Source: Aestuariibaculum marinum
GTDB taxonomy: Bacteria; Bacteroidota; Bacteroidia; Flavobacteriales; Flavobacteriaceae
Direction of reading: 5' to 3'
Length of the DNA: 64,000 nucleotides
Assembly (NCBI RefSeq): GCF_014596975.1
Contig: NZ_JACVXD010000002.1
Span: forward strand, 186,001-250,000
Position 1 is the first letter of the stretch, and every line of letters starts with the position of its first letter. The position numbers were made by a program, and so were the translations under genes. Shown in pieces: positions 8,376-16,452 of this stretch. The notes under the pieces were generated by a model that saw only the letters and a program-made list of their open reading frames with translations, was not told the origin of the DNA and searched no databases.

Positions 8376-8447
8376 AGGCGTCGAGCGGATTCGAACCGCT
8401 GTAGCAGGTTTTGCAGACCTGTGCCTAAGCCCCTCGGCCACGACGCC
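8376..8447 (-). tRNA. tRNA-Cys (anticodon GCA)
   Basis: The minus strand gives a full cloverleaf. The acceptor stem GGCGTCG (5' end at 8447) pairs with CGACGCC (8377-8383). The anticodon loop CTGCAAA has anticodon GCA, and the T-arm GCGGTTCGAATCCGC is intact. The discriminator base at 8376 is U, as expected for bacterial tRNA-Cys. The CCA end is not encoded. A strong terminator follows directly. Confidence 0.95.
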
Positions 8448-8652
8448 ATTAATTTTAATAACAGTTATATTAATTTCGATTTCAAAGTAAATCTACAAAA
8501 AATATGACAACTGCCGTTAAGCGGTTGCAAATGTAAAAAAAAATAAGACTTTACAATAACTTAAAATTAATTTTTACGCGATAATCGAGATTTATAGATT
8601 TAAGTTTCTTTCTCGGAATGAAAAATCAGTTATTAATTAACGTCTTATTGGT

Positions 8653-9024
8653 TTAACCTTTATAGTCTTTACGTCTGTCCATCATTTTAATGGTTACTTT
8701 CTCCACATCGCCACCAATAGGCGGGTTTAATTTACTAACCCAAACTGTTGCTTTTCTAACCAGTTGATCTTCATTAAAAATACGATCTAAAATACGACGG
8801 GCTACCGTTTCTAATAGATGCGAAGGCACAGCCATTTCTTCTTTTATAATTCGGTTTAGTAACACGTAATCTACCGTATCTTTTAAATGATCAGATTTAG
8901 CCGATGGTTGTAAGTCGGCTTTAACTTCTAAATCTACACGGTAATCGCTACCAATTTTAGTTTCTTCTTTTAAACATCCGTGGTAAGCAAATACCCGAAT
9001 ATTTTCAACTTTAATAATGCCCAT
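8653..9024 (-). CDS. folB: Dihydroneopterin aldolase
   Basis: The 123-residue protein matches the FolB family in length and motifs. It begins IIKVENIRVFAYHGCLKEE (the FolB N-terminal YHG block). Later come SDHLKDTVDYVLLNRII with the conserved DY, SHLLETVARRI with the catalytic-region LLE, and WVSKLNPPIGGDVEKVTIK at the C-terminus with the conserved KxNPPIGG. FolB converts 7,8-dihydroneopterin into 6-hydroxymethyl-dihydropterin and glycolaldehyde in folate synthesis, as a cytosolic homo-oligomer. It lies 3 bp after the zinc-ribbon gene and is probably in the same transcript. Confidence 0.95.
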   Translation of the reverse strand: MGIIKVENIRVFAYHGCLKEETKIGSDYRVDLEVKADLQPSAKSDHLKDTVDYVLLNRIIKEEMAVPSHLLETVARRILDRIFNEDQLVRKATVWVSKLNPPIGGDVEKVTIKMMDRRKDYKG

Positions 9025-9027
9025 AGT

Positions 9028-9234
9028 TTATGTGAATAAATCAAAAATATTACTCAACGCGCTGGTACTGGCTTTATAGAATTCGGTATAAGTACAATTG
9101 GAACAGGTTACCGAGGTAAATTTTTTGTTTTGAACATCAAAAATTTTCGATAAGGTGCCGCCGGTTGCACGTATTTCACCAACTTCAAAAGTGGTATTAG
9201 CACATTTAGGGCAAATGTAGTTAGTATTTTTCAT
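9028..9234 (-). CDS. Small zinc-ribbon protein
   Basis: This 68-residue protein has two CxxC knuckles, YICPKCAN near residue 8 and VTCSNCTYTEFY near residue 45. Between them lies the segment EVGEIRATGGTLSKIFDVQNK. It matches the small 'zinc ribbon nucleic-acid-binding' domain proteins widespread in bacteria, whose role is unknown. It sits directly upstream of folB in a two-gene unit divergent from glnS. Confidence 0.8.
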   Translation of the reverse strand: MKNTNYICPKCANTTFEVGEIRATGGTLSKIFDVQNKKFTSVTCSNCTYTEFYKASTSALSNIFDLFT

Positions 9235-9372
9235 TGTTATAAGGTGTTTTACAAGATTTAAATGATTAGTAACGTTTCCTTAAATTTTGTTACGCTTCTA
9301 GAAGTATATTCATCTATAATAACTTGTTTTTATGTAATTTTGAGCCTTATTTAGTTGAAATAAATTTCACGT

Positions 9373-11385
9373 ATGTCTGAAGAAAGAAAATCGCTCAATT
9401 TTTTAGAGCAAATTATAGAAGAGGATTTGGCTAATGGCATGCCAAAAGAAAACTTAAGATTTCGTTTTCCACCAGAACCAAATGGGTATTTGCACATTGG
9501 TCATACTAAAGCTATTGGTATTAGTTTTGGTTTAGGTGAAAAATATAATGCACCTGTAAACCTTCGTTTCGACGATACTAACCCAGCTAAAGAAGAGCAG
9601 GAGTATGTTGATGCTATTAAAGAAGATGTCGCTTGGTTGGGGTATAAATGGGATAAGGAATTATATTCTTCAGATTATTTTCAGCAGCTTTACGATTGGG
9701 CTGTTCAATTAATAAAAGATGGAAAAGCCTATGTCGATTCGCAAAGTAGTGAAGCGATGGCCGAACAAAAGGGTACACCTACGCAACCTGGTGTTGATGG
9801 ACCTTACAGAAACCGTACGGTAGAAGAAAATCTTGATTTATTCGAACGTATGAAGGCGGGTGAGTTCAATGAAGGCGAACATATATTACGTGCTAAAATA
9901 GATATGCAACATCCTAATATGTTGATGCGTGACCCTATTATGTATCGTATTTTAAAAAAACACCACCACCGTACTGGTGACGATTGGTGTATTTACCCAA
10001 TGTACGACTGGACACATGGTGAAAGTGATTATTTAGAACAAGTATCACACTCCTTATGTTCATTAGAATTTAAACCGCACCGTGAACTATATAACTGGTT
10101 TAAAGATCAGGTGTACGATTACAGTAAAACTGAATATCCATTATTGCCAAAACAACGTGAGTTTGCCCGTTTAAACTTAAGTTATACTATCATGAGTAAG
10201 CGTAAGTTGTTACAATTGGTAAATGATAAGGTTGTTGCTGGTTGGGACGATCCGCGTATGCCAACAATTTCAGGTTTACGTCGTCGTGGTTATACGCCTG
10301 CAGCCCTTAGAAAGTTTGTTGAAACCGTTGGTGTGGCTAAACGCGATAATGTGATAGATGTATCGCTTTTAGAATTCTGTATTCGTGAAGATTTAAATAA
10401 AACCGCGCCTCGTGTTATGGCGGTTTTAGATCCGGTAAAAGTGGTAATTACAAACTACCCTGAAGGAAAAGAAGAGTGGTTTGATTCTGAGAATAATCCG
10501 GAAGATGAAACGGCTGGTTCAAGAAAAGTACCGTTTTCAAGAGAAATTTATATTGAAAAAGAGGACTTTAAAGAGGAAGCTGGTAATAAGTTTTTCCGTT
10601 TAAAATTAGGTGGCGAAGTGCGTCTAAAAAATGCATACATTATTCAGGCCAACGATGTTATAAAAGATGCTAACGGAGAGATTACAGAAATTCATTGTAC
10701 CTATTCTGAAGACACCTCTAAAAAAGTAAAAGGTACCTTACACTGGGTATCGATTAAGCATGCCGTTAAAGCTGAAGTTCGTGAGTACGACCGCTTGTTT
10801 ATGGACGAGGCTCCGGATAGTCATCAGGATAAAGATTTCATGGAGTTTTTAAATCCGGATTCATTAAAGATTATTGAAGCCTATGTTGAGCCAAGTCTGG
10901 TTGAAGCCAAAGTTGGTGACCGATTCCAGTTTCAGCGTTTGGGCTATTTTAATGTCGATAACGATGCAACTTCAGATCATTTAGTATTTAATAAAACCGT
11001 TGGTTTACGTGATACCTGGGCTAAGCAAAAGCCTGTAAATACACAAAATACTACACAGAAGCCACAACAAAAAAATCAACCTCCTAAGAAAAAGGCGATT
11101 GATGTGATTCAGCAATTAGGTAAAAAATATACCAATTTACCTGAGGCTAAACAGCAAAAGGTAAAGGCTGAAATTTTAGAATTAGCTAAAGAAATAAGTT
11201 ACGAAGAGCTTCAACCCTTATTTAATACGGCAGTTAAAAAAGTAGGAACGCGAATTGCTGTGGCTTTGGTTTTAGGAGTGTTATTAGAACAAGGTTTAGA
11301 AAAGAATACAGATGTTGAGGAATTCATTGATAAAGCCTTAGAAGATAAAAACGATATTCTAGTAGCAGAGGCACAGACCTTATAA
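9373..11385 (+). CDS. glnS: Glutaminyl-tRNA synthetase with C-terminal extension
   Basis: This 670-residue protein is a class I synthetase. The HIGH-type motif PPEPNGYLHIGHTKA is at about 31-45, the KMSKS-type loop IMSKRKLLQL at about 271-280, and the two beta-barrel anticodon-binding domains run to about residue 550. It attaches Gln to tRNA-Gln directly. It is about 115 residues longer than the E. coli enzyme. The extra part starts with a Gln/Pro/Lys-rich linker (about 553-575) and continues as a helical domain of roughly 95 residues (DVIQQLGKKYTNL ... VALVLGVLLEQGL). I cannot confidently match the extension to the YqeY-type domains appended to some GlnRS. Its 3' end shows no clear terminator. 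Confidence 0.96.
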   Translation: MSEERKSLNFLEQIIEEDLANGMPKENLRFRFPPEPNGYLHIGHTKAIGISFGLGEKYNAPVNLRFDDTNPAKEEQEYVDAIKEDVAWLGYKWDKELYSSDYFQQLYDWAVQLIKDGKAYVDSQSSEAMAEQKGTPTQPGVDGPYRNRTVEENLDLFERMKAGEFNEGEHILRAKIDMQHPNMLMRDPIMYRILKKHHHRTGDDWCIYPMYDWTHGESDYLEQVSHSLCSLEFKPHRELYNWFKDQVYDYSKTEYPLLPKQREFARLNLSYTIMSKRKLLQLVNDKVVAGWDDPRMPTISGLRRRGYTPAALRKFVETVGVAKRDNVIDVSLLEFCIREDLNKTAPRVMAVLDPVKVVITNYPEGKEEWFDSENNPEDETAGSRKVPFSREIYIEKEDFKEEAGNKFFRLKLGGEVRLKNAYIIQANDVIKDANGEITEIHCTYSEDTSKKVKGTLHWVSIKHAVKAEVREYDRLFMDEAPDSHQDKDFMEFLNPDSLKIIEAYVEPSLVEAKVGDRFQFQRLGYFNVDNDATSDHLVFNKTVGLRDTWAKQKPVNTQNTTQKPQQKNQPPKKKAIDVIQQLGKKYTNLPEAKQQKVKAEILELAKEISYEELQPLFNTAVKKVGTRIAVALVLGVLLEQGLEKNTDVEEFIDKALEDKNDILVAEAQTL

Positions 11386-11471
11386 TCGGTATTTTGCTAT
11401 TCGATTATAACTTGTAAATTCCATAATTATTTTAGCTATATTTAAAGTATCTAACTGTAACTAAAATAATT

Positions 11472-11954
11472 ATGGAATTTAATTTATTAGCAATTATTGT
11501 TGCCGCAATTTCAGCTTTGGTTGTCGGGGCTGTTTGGTATAACCCAAAAGTATTTGGCACTGCCTGGATGCAGGCTGCAGAGATGACCGAAGAAAAAATG
11601 AAAGGCGCTAACATGGGTAAAATCTTTGGATTAGCCTTGTTGTTTGCATTCTTTTTAGCTTTTGCACTTCAGATTTTGACTATTCATCAAACCGGAGCCA
11701 TAAGTATGGTTGGTGGCGATGTTGAGAATGCCTTACCGTCATTTCACGCTTTTATGGATGATTATGGAACTGCGTTCAGAACATTTAAACATGGTGTGTT
11801 ACATGGTGTTATAGCGGGTATTTTTATAGCACTTCCCATTCTTGGTACCAATGCACTTTTTGAACGCAAAAGCGGAAAATACATTTTAATTAATTCTGGG
11901 TATTGGATTGTAACCTTGGCTTTAATGGGAGGAATTATCTGTGCATGGCAATAA
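11472..11954 (+). CDS. DUF1761 family membrane protein
   Basis: The 160-residue protein has about four membrane segments and matches the DUF1761 pattern. An N-terminal helix ends in GAVWYNPKVFGTAWMQAA (conserved WYxPxxFGxxW). Later helices include LLHGVIAGIFIALPILG-like sequence and a final GYWIVTLALMGGIICAW. DUF1761 proteins are inner-membrane proteins of unknown function. It appears to be a single gene ended by a strong hairpin. Confidence 0.85.
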   Translation: MEFNLLAIIVAAISALVVGAVWYNPKVFGTAWMQAAEMTEEKMKGANMGKIFGLALLFAFFLAFALQILTIHQTGAISMVGGDVENALPSFHAFMDDYGTAFRTFKHGVLHGVIAGIFIALPILGTNALFERKSGKYILINSGYWIVTLALMGGIICAWQ

Positions 11955-11978
11955 TGTTGTAATTTTTATAGATATTTA

Positions 11979-12013
11979 AAGACTGAAGCGATTTAATCTT
12001 CAGTCTTTTTTTT
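11979..12013 (+). terminator. Rho-independent terminator after the DUF1761 gene
   Basis: AAGACTGAAG at 11979-11988 pairs perfectly with CTTCAGTCTT at 11998-12007, followed by a T-run. The downstream gene starts within about 15 bases of the T-run, so its own promoter must overlap the terminator or it depends on read-through. Confidence 0.88.
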
Positions 12014-12025
12014 GCCTTGAGATAT

Positions 12026-13174
12026 ATGTATCACATCTATAATACAGTTTCCGATTTACCCGATTCCTGGGATGGTTTAGTTAAACAGGATGTTTTTTTT
12101 CAGTCGGATTATCTAAAAGCTTTAGAAGTTTCTGCTCCGGAAAATATTAAGTGTTATTATGTAGGTATTTTTAAAGCCGACAACTTAGTTGGTATAGCGA
12201 TAATACAACGGGTTCAGTTGTATTTAAAAGATATGTTTCGAAATTCAAAGGTATCTTGTGTGAAAGACTTTTTAAAGGATCAGGTATCAAGGATTTTAAA
12301 AGGGAATATTCTTGTGGTTGGAAATTTGATGCACACCGGGCAACACGGTATGTTATTTATAAAAGAGAATATCAGTCAATCAGAATATTTAAAATTAATT
12401 TTTGAGGCTTTAAACGATATAGAAAACCAAATTAAACAAGACGAAAATAAAACCATTCGAGCGGTCGTGTTTAAGGATTACTTTTTAGAGGATACGATAC
12501 ATTCTGAAGTTGATTTTTTTAAATCACATGGGTTATATCAAGTCGCTGTACAACCGAATATGATTATGGAGGTAAGGTCTGGATGGACTAACTTTCAGGA
12601 TTATATTTCAGAGTTAAATAAAAAATATAGAACGCGTTATAAACGTGCCAGAAAAAAGTTTAACGGTATTAAAAGTCAGGAATTACATCTTGATGCTATT
12701 GAAAACAATCAAAATCAACTTTATGCACTGTATTTAAATGTTTCAGATAATGCCAAGTTCAATACGTTTATTCTTTCTCAAAATCATTTTTATCAATTAA
12801 AACTTCAGCTTAAAGAACGATTTAAAGTTTTTGGGTATTATTTAAATAACGAGTTGGTCGGGTTTTATACGTTAATACTAAATGGTAACGATTTGGAGAC
12901 TTATTTTCTGGGTTATGACTGCGAACATCAATATCCTAATCAATTGTATTTAAATATGCTTTACGATATGGCGGAATACGGCATTAATAATCATTTTAAG
13001 AATATTGTGTACGCCAGAACAGCCATGGAAATTAAGAGTTCGGTAGGAGCAGAAGCTAAACCTATGGTCATGTATTTAAAGCATACTAATTCTGTTTTAA
13101 ATGCACTTTTAAAAGAGATTTTCGGTTTAATGAACCCTAAGCAGGACTGGCAGCCCAGACACCCGTTCAGGTAG
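12026..13174 (+). CDS. GNAT-fold / FemAB-like acyltransferase of unknown substrate
   Basis: I choose the ATG at 12026 (382 residues) over a TTG at 12017 that lies in the terminator tail. The protein resembles the BioF2-like/FemAB class of GNAT-fold transferases. The core ELNKKYRTRYKRARKKFNGI (about 195-214) is followed by a region with VFGYYLNNELVGFYTLIL, the beta4-beta5 element of GNAT folds. The C-terminal YARTAMEIKSSVGAEAKPM resembles the conserved part of peptidogalycan-like acetyltransferases. No membrane helix is seen. The function is probably acyl or aminoacyl transfer to a cell-envelope or small-molecule substrate. It may form a short unit with the next gene. Confidence 0.65.
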   Translation: MYHIYNTVSDLPDSWDGLVKQDVFFQSDYLKALEVSAPENIKCYYVGIFKADNLVGIAIIQRVQLYLKDMFRNSKVSCVKDFLKDQVSRILKGNILVVGNLMHTGQHGMLFIKENISQSEYLKLIFEALNDIENQIKQDENKTIRAVVFKDYFLEDTIHSEVDFFKSHGLYQVAVQPNMIMEVRSGWTNFQDYISELNKKYRTRYKRARKKFNGIKSQELHLDAIENNQNQLYALYLNVSDNAKFNTFILSQNHFYQLKLQLKERFKVFGYYLNNELVGFYTLILNGNDLETYFLGYDCEHQYPNQLYLNMLYDMAEYGINNHFKNIVYARTAMEIKSSVGAEAKPMVMYLKHTNSVLNALLKEIFGLMNPKQDWQPRHPFR

Positions 13175-13245
13175 TGTTAAAGTGCTTTGTTAAATGGTTT
13201 AAAATTAATAACTTATAGCTATAGTTTATTTTTAATTTATGAGTC

Positions 13246-13467
13246 ATGAAACCTTTAACGAAAACACTTTCAAAAATTTCGCATCTTATCCGTTATATTG
13301 AAACCGATTATCCGGAATTGTATCAGCATCTTGATGAAACCCCAGTAACACTTTCCAGTCATATGGGAGCGCAGATGGATACCGATTCGATGCAAAATTA
13401 TTTAGAAACCCTCAAAAGTATATTACATAATTACAAGCTTGAAAAAGGTATTATTGCTGCGTCATAA
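13246..13467 (+). CDS. Small conserved-type hypothetical protein
   Basis: This 73-residue, probably all-helical protein (MKPLTKTLSKISHLIRYIETD at the start) has no membrane segment, signal or metal motif. I include it because it has a proper ATG, balanced codon use like its neighbours, and ordinary soluble-protein composition. I do not recognise a family. It lies about 70 bp after the acyltransferase gene and 170 bp before the histidine kinase gene. Confidence 0.6.
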   Translation: MKPLTKTLSKISHLIRYIETDYPELYQHLDETPVTLSSHMGAQMDTDSMQNYLETLKSILHNYKLEKGIIAAS

Positions 13468-13639
13468 CATTATTTTATTCTCTGTACTTGTAATAGTTAC
13501 TTTGTTTAAAAGCAACATGTTTTTTCTTCAGTAAAACATGCGGAATCGTTTATGTCCTTTTATTGTCTTTTTAAAGGATTAACTTTCGTAGGTAAATAAG
13601 CTTTCCTATTTTTAGATTTTAATTCCACAAAACCTTAGA

Positions 13640-15304
13640 ATGAGTATTAGAACCCTGATATTAGTTATTATGAATAGCTTAATTTTTTTAGTGGTTCTGG
13701 TGTTATCTATTACTTTTTATCATCAGTTTTCAAAGGTTTTAGATGATAGAATATTACTGCAGTTAAATTCTATAAAAACCCTTAAAAAGGTTCAGATTGA
13801 AAAATTAATTAACGACGAATGGTTGGTCTTTAATAATGAAGTAGAAAGTTATATCCCTAACGATACATCTGACGTTGTTTTACCAAAAGGGATGCATTTT
13901 AAGTCCGGAATTTACGATTTAACTCCTTATAGCACATCAGGTAAAACGTCTATTGGGTTAATTCTTAATAAAAATGGTACTCCTGTTTTTAAGATTGTAG
14001 ATTACAATAAAATAAAATCCATTTTATTGGAGCGTACAGGAATGGGGAATACCGGTGAATCGTATTTGGTGGGAGAGGATTTTTATATGCGATCGCCATC
14101 GCGTTTTTATCCCGATAAGCGGCCAACTACGATAAAGGTGGAAACCAAAGGTGTGATAAATGCCCTTTCTGGAAACGAAGGTCGGGCGATTATACAAGAT
14201 TATCGTGGGGTTGATGTGTACAGTTTATTCAGCCCTATTGAAATTTCTAATCTTCATCTGGCTATACTTTCAGAAATCGATACCAGCGAAGTAAATGCAC
14301 CATTAAAAAAGTTAAAAGTAAGGCTTACCGGTTTGATTGTGATTACCATGCTTATCGCTGTTATTCTATCTTTGTTTTTAACTAAAATTATCACCAGACC
14401 GATTATAAACATGCAGAAGAGCCTTAAAATTATGGCTGCTGGCGATTATAATAAAACCAACACCTTTAGTAAGAATTCAAACGAAATTAAGGAAATGTTT
14501 GATGCCTTAGATAATCTTAAAAAATCGCTTCAAGGTGCTGTTAAGTTTTCTAACGAAATGGGGGAGATGAATCTCAATTCAGAATATGTTCCAAAAGGTG
14601 ATAATGATTTATTAGGAAAAAGTTTATTAAAAATGCGAGATAAACTTATTGAGTTCAGGAATAACGAAAATAAGAATCGTATTAATACTAAGCGTTTACT
14701 GGTTGATGGTTTAGAAAACGAAAGGCAGCGCTTATCGCGAGAGTTACACGATGGAATTGGTCCTTTGTTAACCTCCTTAAAATTTTACATTGAAAATCGT
14801 ATTGAAAGTAAAAAGAAACGTACTGAAATGAAACAACTTTTAGATACGACAATTACCGAAATCCGAACGATGTCTAATGCGTTAATGCCATCCACCATAG
14901 ACGATTTTGGGGTTGGTGCGGCATTATCTAATTTTGTTGATAGTGTAAAGCAATTCTCTGATATCGATATTGAATTTGAAGATTTAACCAATCCGGAACA
15001 AAGTAAAATAACAAAAAATCAGGCCATCAATATTTTTCGAATTGGTCAGGAACTCATCAATAATTCCTTAAAACACGCACAAGCAAAACACATTAGGTTA
15101 ACCTTATCAGAATTCGAAAATTTCATCTCCTTTTTTTATTTTGATGATGGTATTGGTTTCGATTTAAATACCGTAAAATTAGGTTCAGGAATTATCAATA
15201 TTAAAGAGCGTGTTGAAATTTGTAATGGAGAAATTGATATAAATTCCAAAGCAGGCCGAACAACGTTTGAAATAGAATTACCCATTAATCATGACACAAA
15301 TTAA
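13640..15304 (+). CDS. Membrane histidine kinase, NarL-type (HisKA_3)
   Basis: The 554-residue protein starts with a membrane helix (about 6-28) and then a periplasmic sensor region of about 190 residues. The segment GMGNTGESYLVGEDFYMRSPSR in it is typical of Cache-like sensors. A second helix is near 225-247, followed by a HAMP linker (TKIITRPIINMQKSLKIMAAGD). The HisKA_3 dimerisation domain has RELHDGIGP with phospho-acceptor His370, and an HATPase domain carries the N-box QELINNSLKHA and G-box DDGIGFD...GSGIINIKER. It should autophosphorylate and pass phosphate to the regulator encoded next, whose gene overlaps by 14 nt. The ligand is unknown. Confidence 0.92.
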   Translation: MSIRTLILVIMNSLIFLVVLVLSITFYHQFSKVLDDRILLQLNSIKTLKKVQIEKLINDEWLVFNNEVESYIPNDTSDVVLPKGMHFKSGIYDLTPYSTSGKTSIGLILNKNGTPVFKIVDYNKIKSILLERTGMGNTGESYLVGEDFYMRSPSRFYPDKRPTTIKVETKGVINALSGNEGRAIIQDYRGVDVYSLFSPIEISNLHLAILSEIDTSEVNAPLKKLKVRLTGLIVITMLIAVILSLFLTKIITRPIINMQKSLKIMAAGDYNKTNTFSKNSNEIKEMFDALDNLKKSLQGAVKFSNEMGEMNLNSEYVPKGDNDLLGKSLLKMRDKLIEFRNNENKNRINTKRLLVDGLENERQRLSRELHDGIGPLLTSLKFYIENRIESKKKRTEMKQLLDTTITEIRTMSNALMPSTIDDFGVGAALSNFVDSVKQFSDIDIEFEDLTNPEQSKITKNQAINIFRIGQELINNSLKHAQAKHIRLTLSEFENFISFFYFDDGIGFDLNTVKLGSGIINIKERVEICNGEIDINSKAGRTTFEIELPINHDTN

Positions 15305-15923
15305 ACTTATTATAGCCGACGATCACGAACTATTTAGAAATGGTTTAATAGAATTATTGAAGAAATACGACGATGTTTCTGTGGTTAAAAGTGTAGCTGA
15401 TGGAAAGGAATTTATTGAAGCTATTAAAGAAGATGATGATATAGATATTGTCTTGTTAGACATTACTATGCCTAATATGGATGGTTTTGAGGTTTTAAAG
15501 CAAATAAAGGATTTAAATACCAATGTAAAGCCTATAATCATTTCTATGCATAACGATGGTAATTATATTGCAAAGTGTGCTAAAAGTGGCGCATATGGTT
15601 ATTTATTAAAGAATACAGACCAGGAAGAACTGATTAAAGTCATTCGTATTGTCCATCAGGGGAAAAAGTATTTCAGTCCTGCTATTACAGAGAAGATGAT
15701 CAACTTTATGTCGGTACAAAATGTGAGTGAAAATATTCTTTCTAAAAAAGAAAAGGAAGTATTAGGGCTCATTGCAGAAGGGCTCACCACTAAAGAAATT
15801 GCAGCTCAATTATTTGTAAGTAGCCGTACTATTGAAACCCACAGAGCTAATGTTTTAAAGAAACTGGAAGTAAAAAACACTGCCGAATTAATAAAAAAAG
15901 CCACCCTTTTAAATTTAATATAA
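15291..15923 (+). CDS. NarL/FixJ (LuxR-type) response regulator
   Basis: This 210-residue protein has a receiver domain with IIADDHELFRNG at the start, phospho-acceptor Asp57 in LLDITMPNMDGF, and the switch residues Ser and Lys (LLKNTDQEEL). A C-terminal LuxR helix-turn-helix follows (LSKKEKEVLGLIAEGLTTK, then FVSSRTIETHRANVLKKL). It is the partner of the overlapping kinase gene. An inverted repeat at 15932-15951, just after its stop and ahead of the small repeat-protein gene, is a plausible binding site. Confidence 0.95.
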   Translation: MTQIKLIIADDHELFRNGLIELLKKYDDVSVVKSVADGKEFIEAIKEDDDIDIVLLDITMPNMDGFEVLKQIKDLNTNVKPIIISMHNDGNYIAKCAKSGAYGYLLKNTDQEELIKVIRIVHQGKKYFSPAITEKMINFMSVQNVSENILSKKEKEVLGLIAEGLTTKEIAAQLFVSSRTIETHRANVLKKLEVKNTAELIKKATLLNLI

Positions 15924-15931
15924 AGTGAACG

Positions 15932-15951
15932 TATCCGTATTTATACGGATA
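15932..15951. promoter_or_regulatory. Inverted repeat, candidate regulator binding site
   Basis: TATCCGTAT (15932-15940) and ATACGGATA (15943-15951) form a 9-bp inverted repeat with a 2-nt spacer. Its centre is about 55 bp upstream of the -7 element TAACTTTG at 15997-16004, a usual place for an activator site. NarL-family dimers bind such inverted repeats. Linking it to the adjacent regulator is inference. Confidence 0.5.
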
Positions 15952-15996
15952 TAAATTACGTGATTTCTCATATATGTAAAACCTTGAGTTTGCCTG

Positions 15997-16004
15997 TAAC
16001 TTTG
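15997..16004 (+). promoter_or_regulatory. -7 element upstream of the LKGP-repeat gene
   Basis: TAACTTTG matches TAnnTTTG and lies 26 nt before the ATG at 16030. No well-spaced TTG is present at -33, which fits a promoter needing an activator. Confidence 0.5.
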
Positions 16005-16029
16005 TAGCGAACATTAAATTTTATATATC

Positions 16030-16356
16030 ATGAAAAATTTATTATTTATCCTAGCATTCGTGTTTGTTTCATTTAGTGCATTTTCACAAGATAGAAGCGA
16101 TCTAAAAGGACCTGCATATAAGAATTACAAGCCTTGGAAACACAAAACAGAAGCTAAACCTGTTTTTACTTCAAATACAAAAACAGATTTAAAAGGACCA
16201 GAATATAAAAACCGCAAAGTATGGAAAAAGTCTGAAGAGGCATCTTATACTCAAGTTGTGGTTGAAAATAAAAAGGCTAACTTAATGGGGCCGGCTTATA
16301 AAAACTACAAGCCAAATAAAGAGAAAGAGGTTAGTATTGTCGCTGCGAATGAATAG
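16030..16356 (+). CDS. Small secreted protein with three LKGPxYKN repeats
   Basis: The 108-residue product has a clear signal peptide (MKNLLFILAFVFVSFSAFSQ). It then has three copies of a motif: DLKGPAYKNYKPWK (24-37), DLKGPEYKNRKVWK (53-66) and NLMGPAYKNYKPNK (84-97). The period is about 30 residues, and the linkers are hydrophilic and variable. The mature protein is small, strongly basic and has no cysteine, so it is probably periplasmic or secreted and perhaps binds an acidic polymer or the envelope; that is a guess. I do not recognise the family. It follows a kinase/regulator pair and a candidate operator, so it may be their target or an accessory. Confidence 0.8.
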   Translation: MKNLLFILAFVFVSFSAFSQDRSDLKGPAYKNYKPWKHKTEAKPVFTSNTKTDLKGPEYKNRKVWKKSEEASYTQVVVENKKANLMGPAYKNYKPNKEKEVSIVAANE

Positions 16357-16396
16357 AGAGCATTAACAGCGTCATAATTTTTTAGTTAATTAGGAT

Positions 16397-16430
16397 AAAA
16401 AAAGCATTTCAATTTTGAAATGCTTTTTTT
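16397..16430. terminator. Bidirectional rho-independent terminator
   Basis: AAAAAAAGCATTTCAA (16397-16412) pairs perfectly with TTGAAATGCTTTTTTT (16415-16430) around a 2-nt centre. It sits between convergent genes: the LKGP-repeat gene on plus and the SPFH gene on minus. Confidence 0.9.
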
Positions 16431-16452
16431 GTTTTATAGAACTATGTTGAGT

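Noticed and set aside
8376..8447. tRNA-Cys as an integration site of a mobile element
   Set aside because: No integrase and no direct repeat of the tRNA 3' end was seen nearby; only the adjacent PoNi-like gene hints at acquisition.
12017..12025. TTG start for the acyltransferase gene
   Set aside because: It lies in the tail of the preceding terminator and an ATG follows three codons later.
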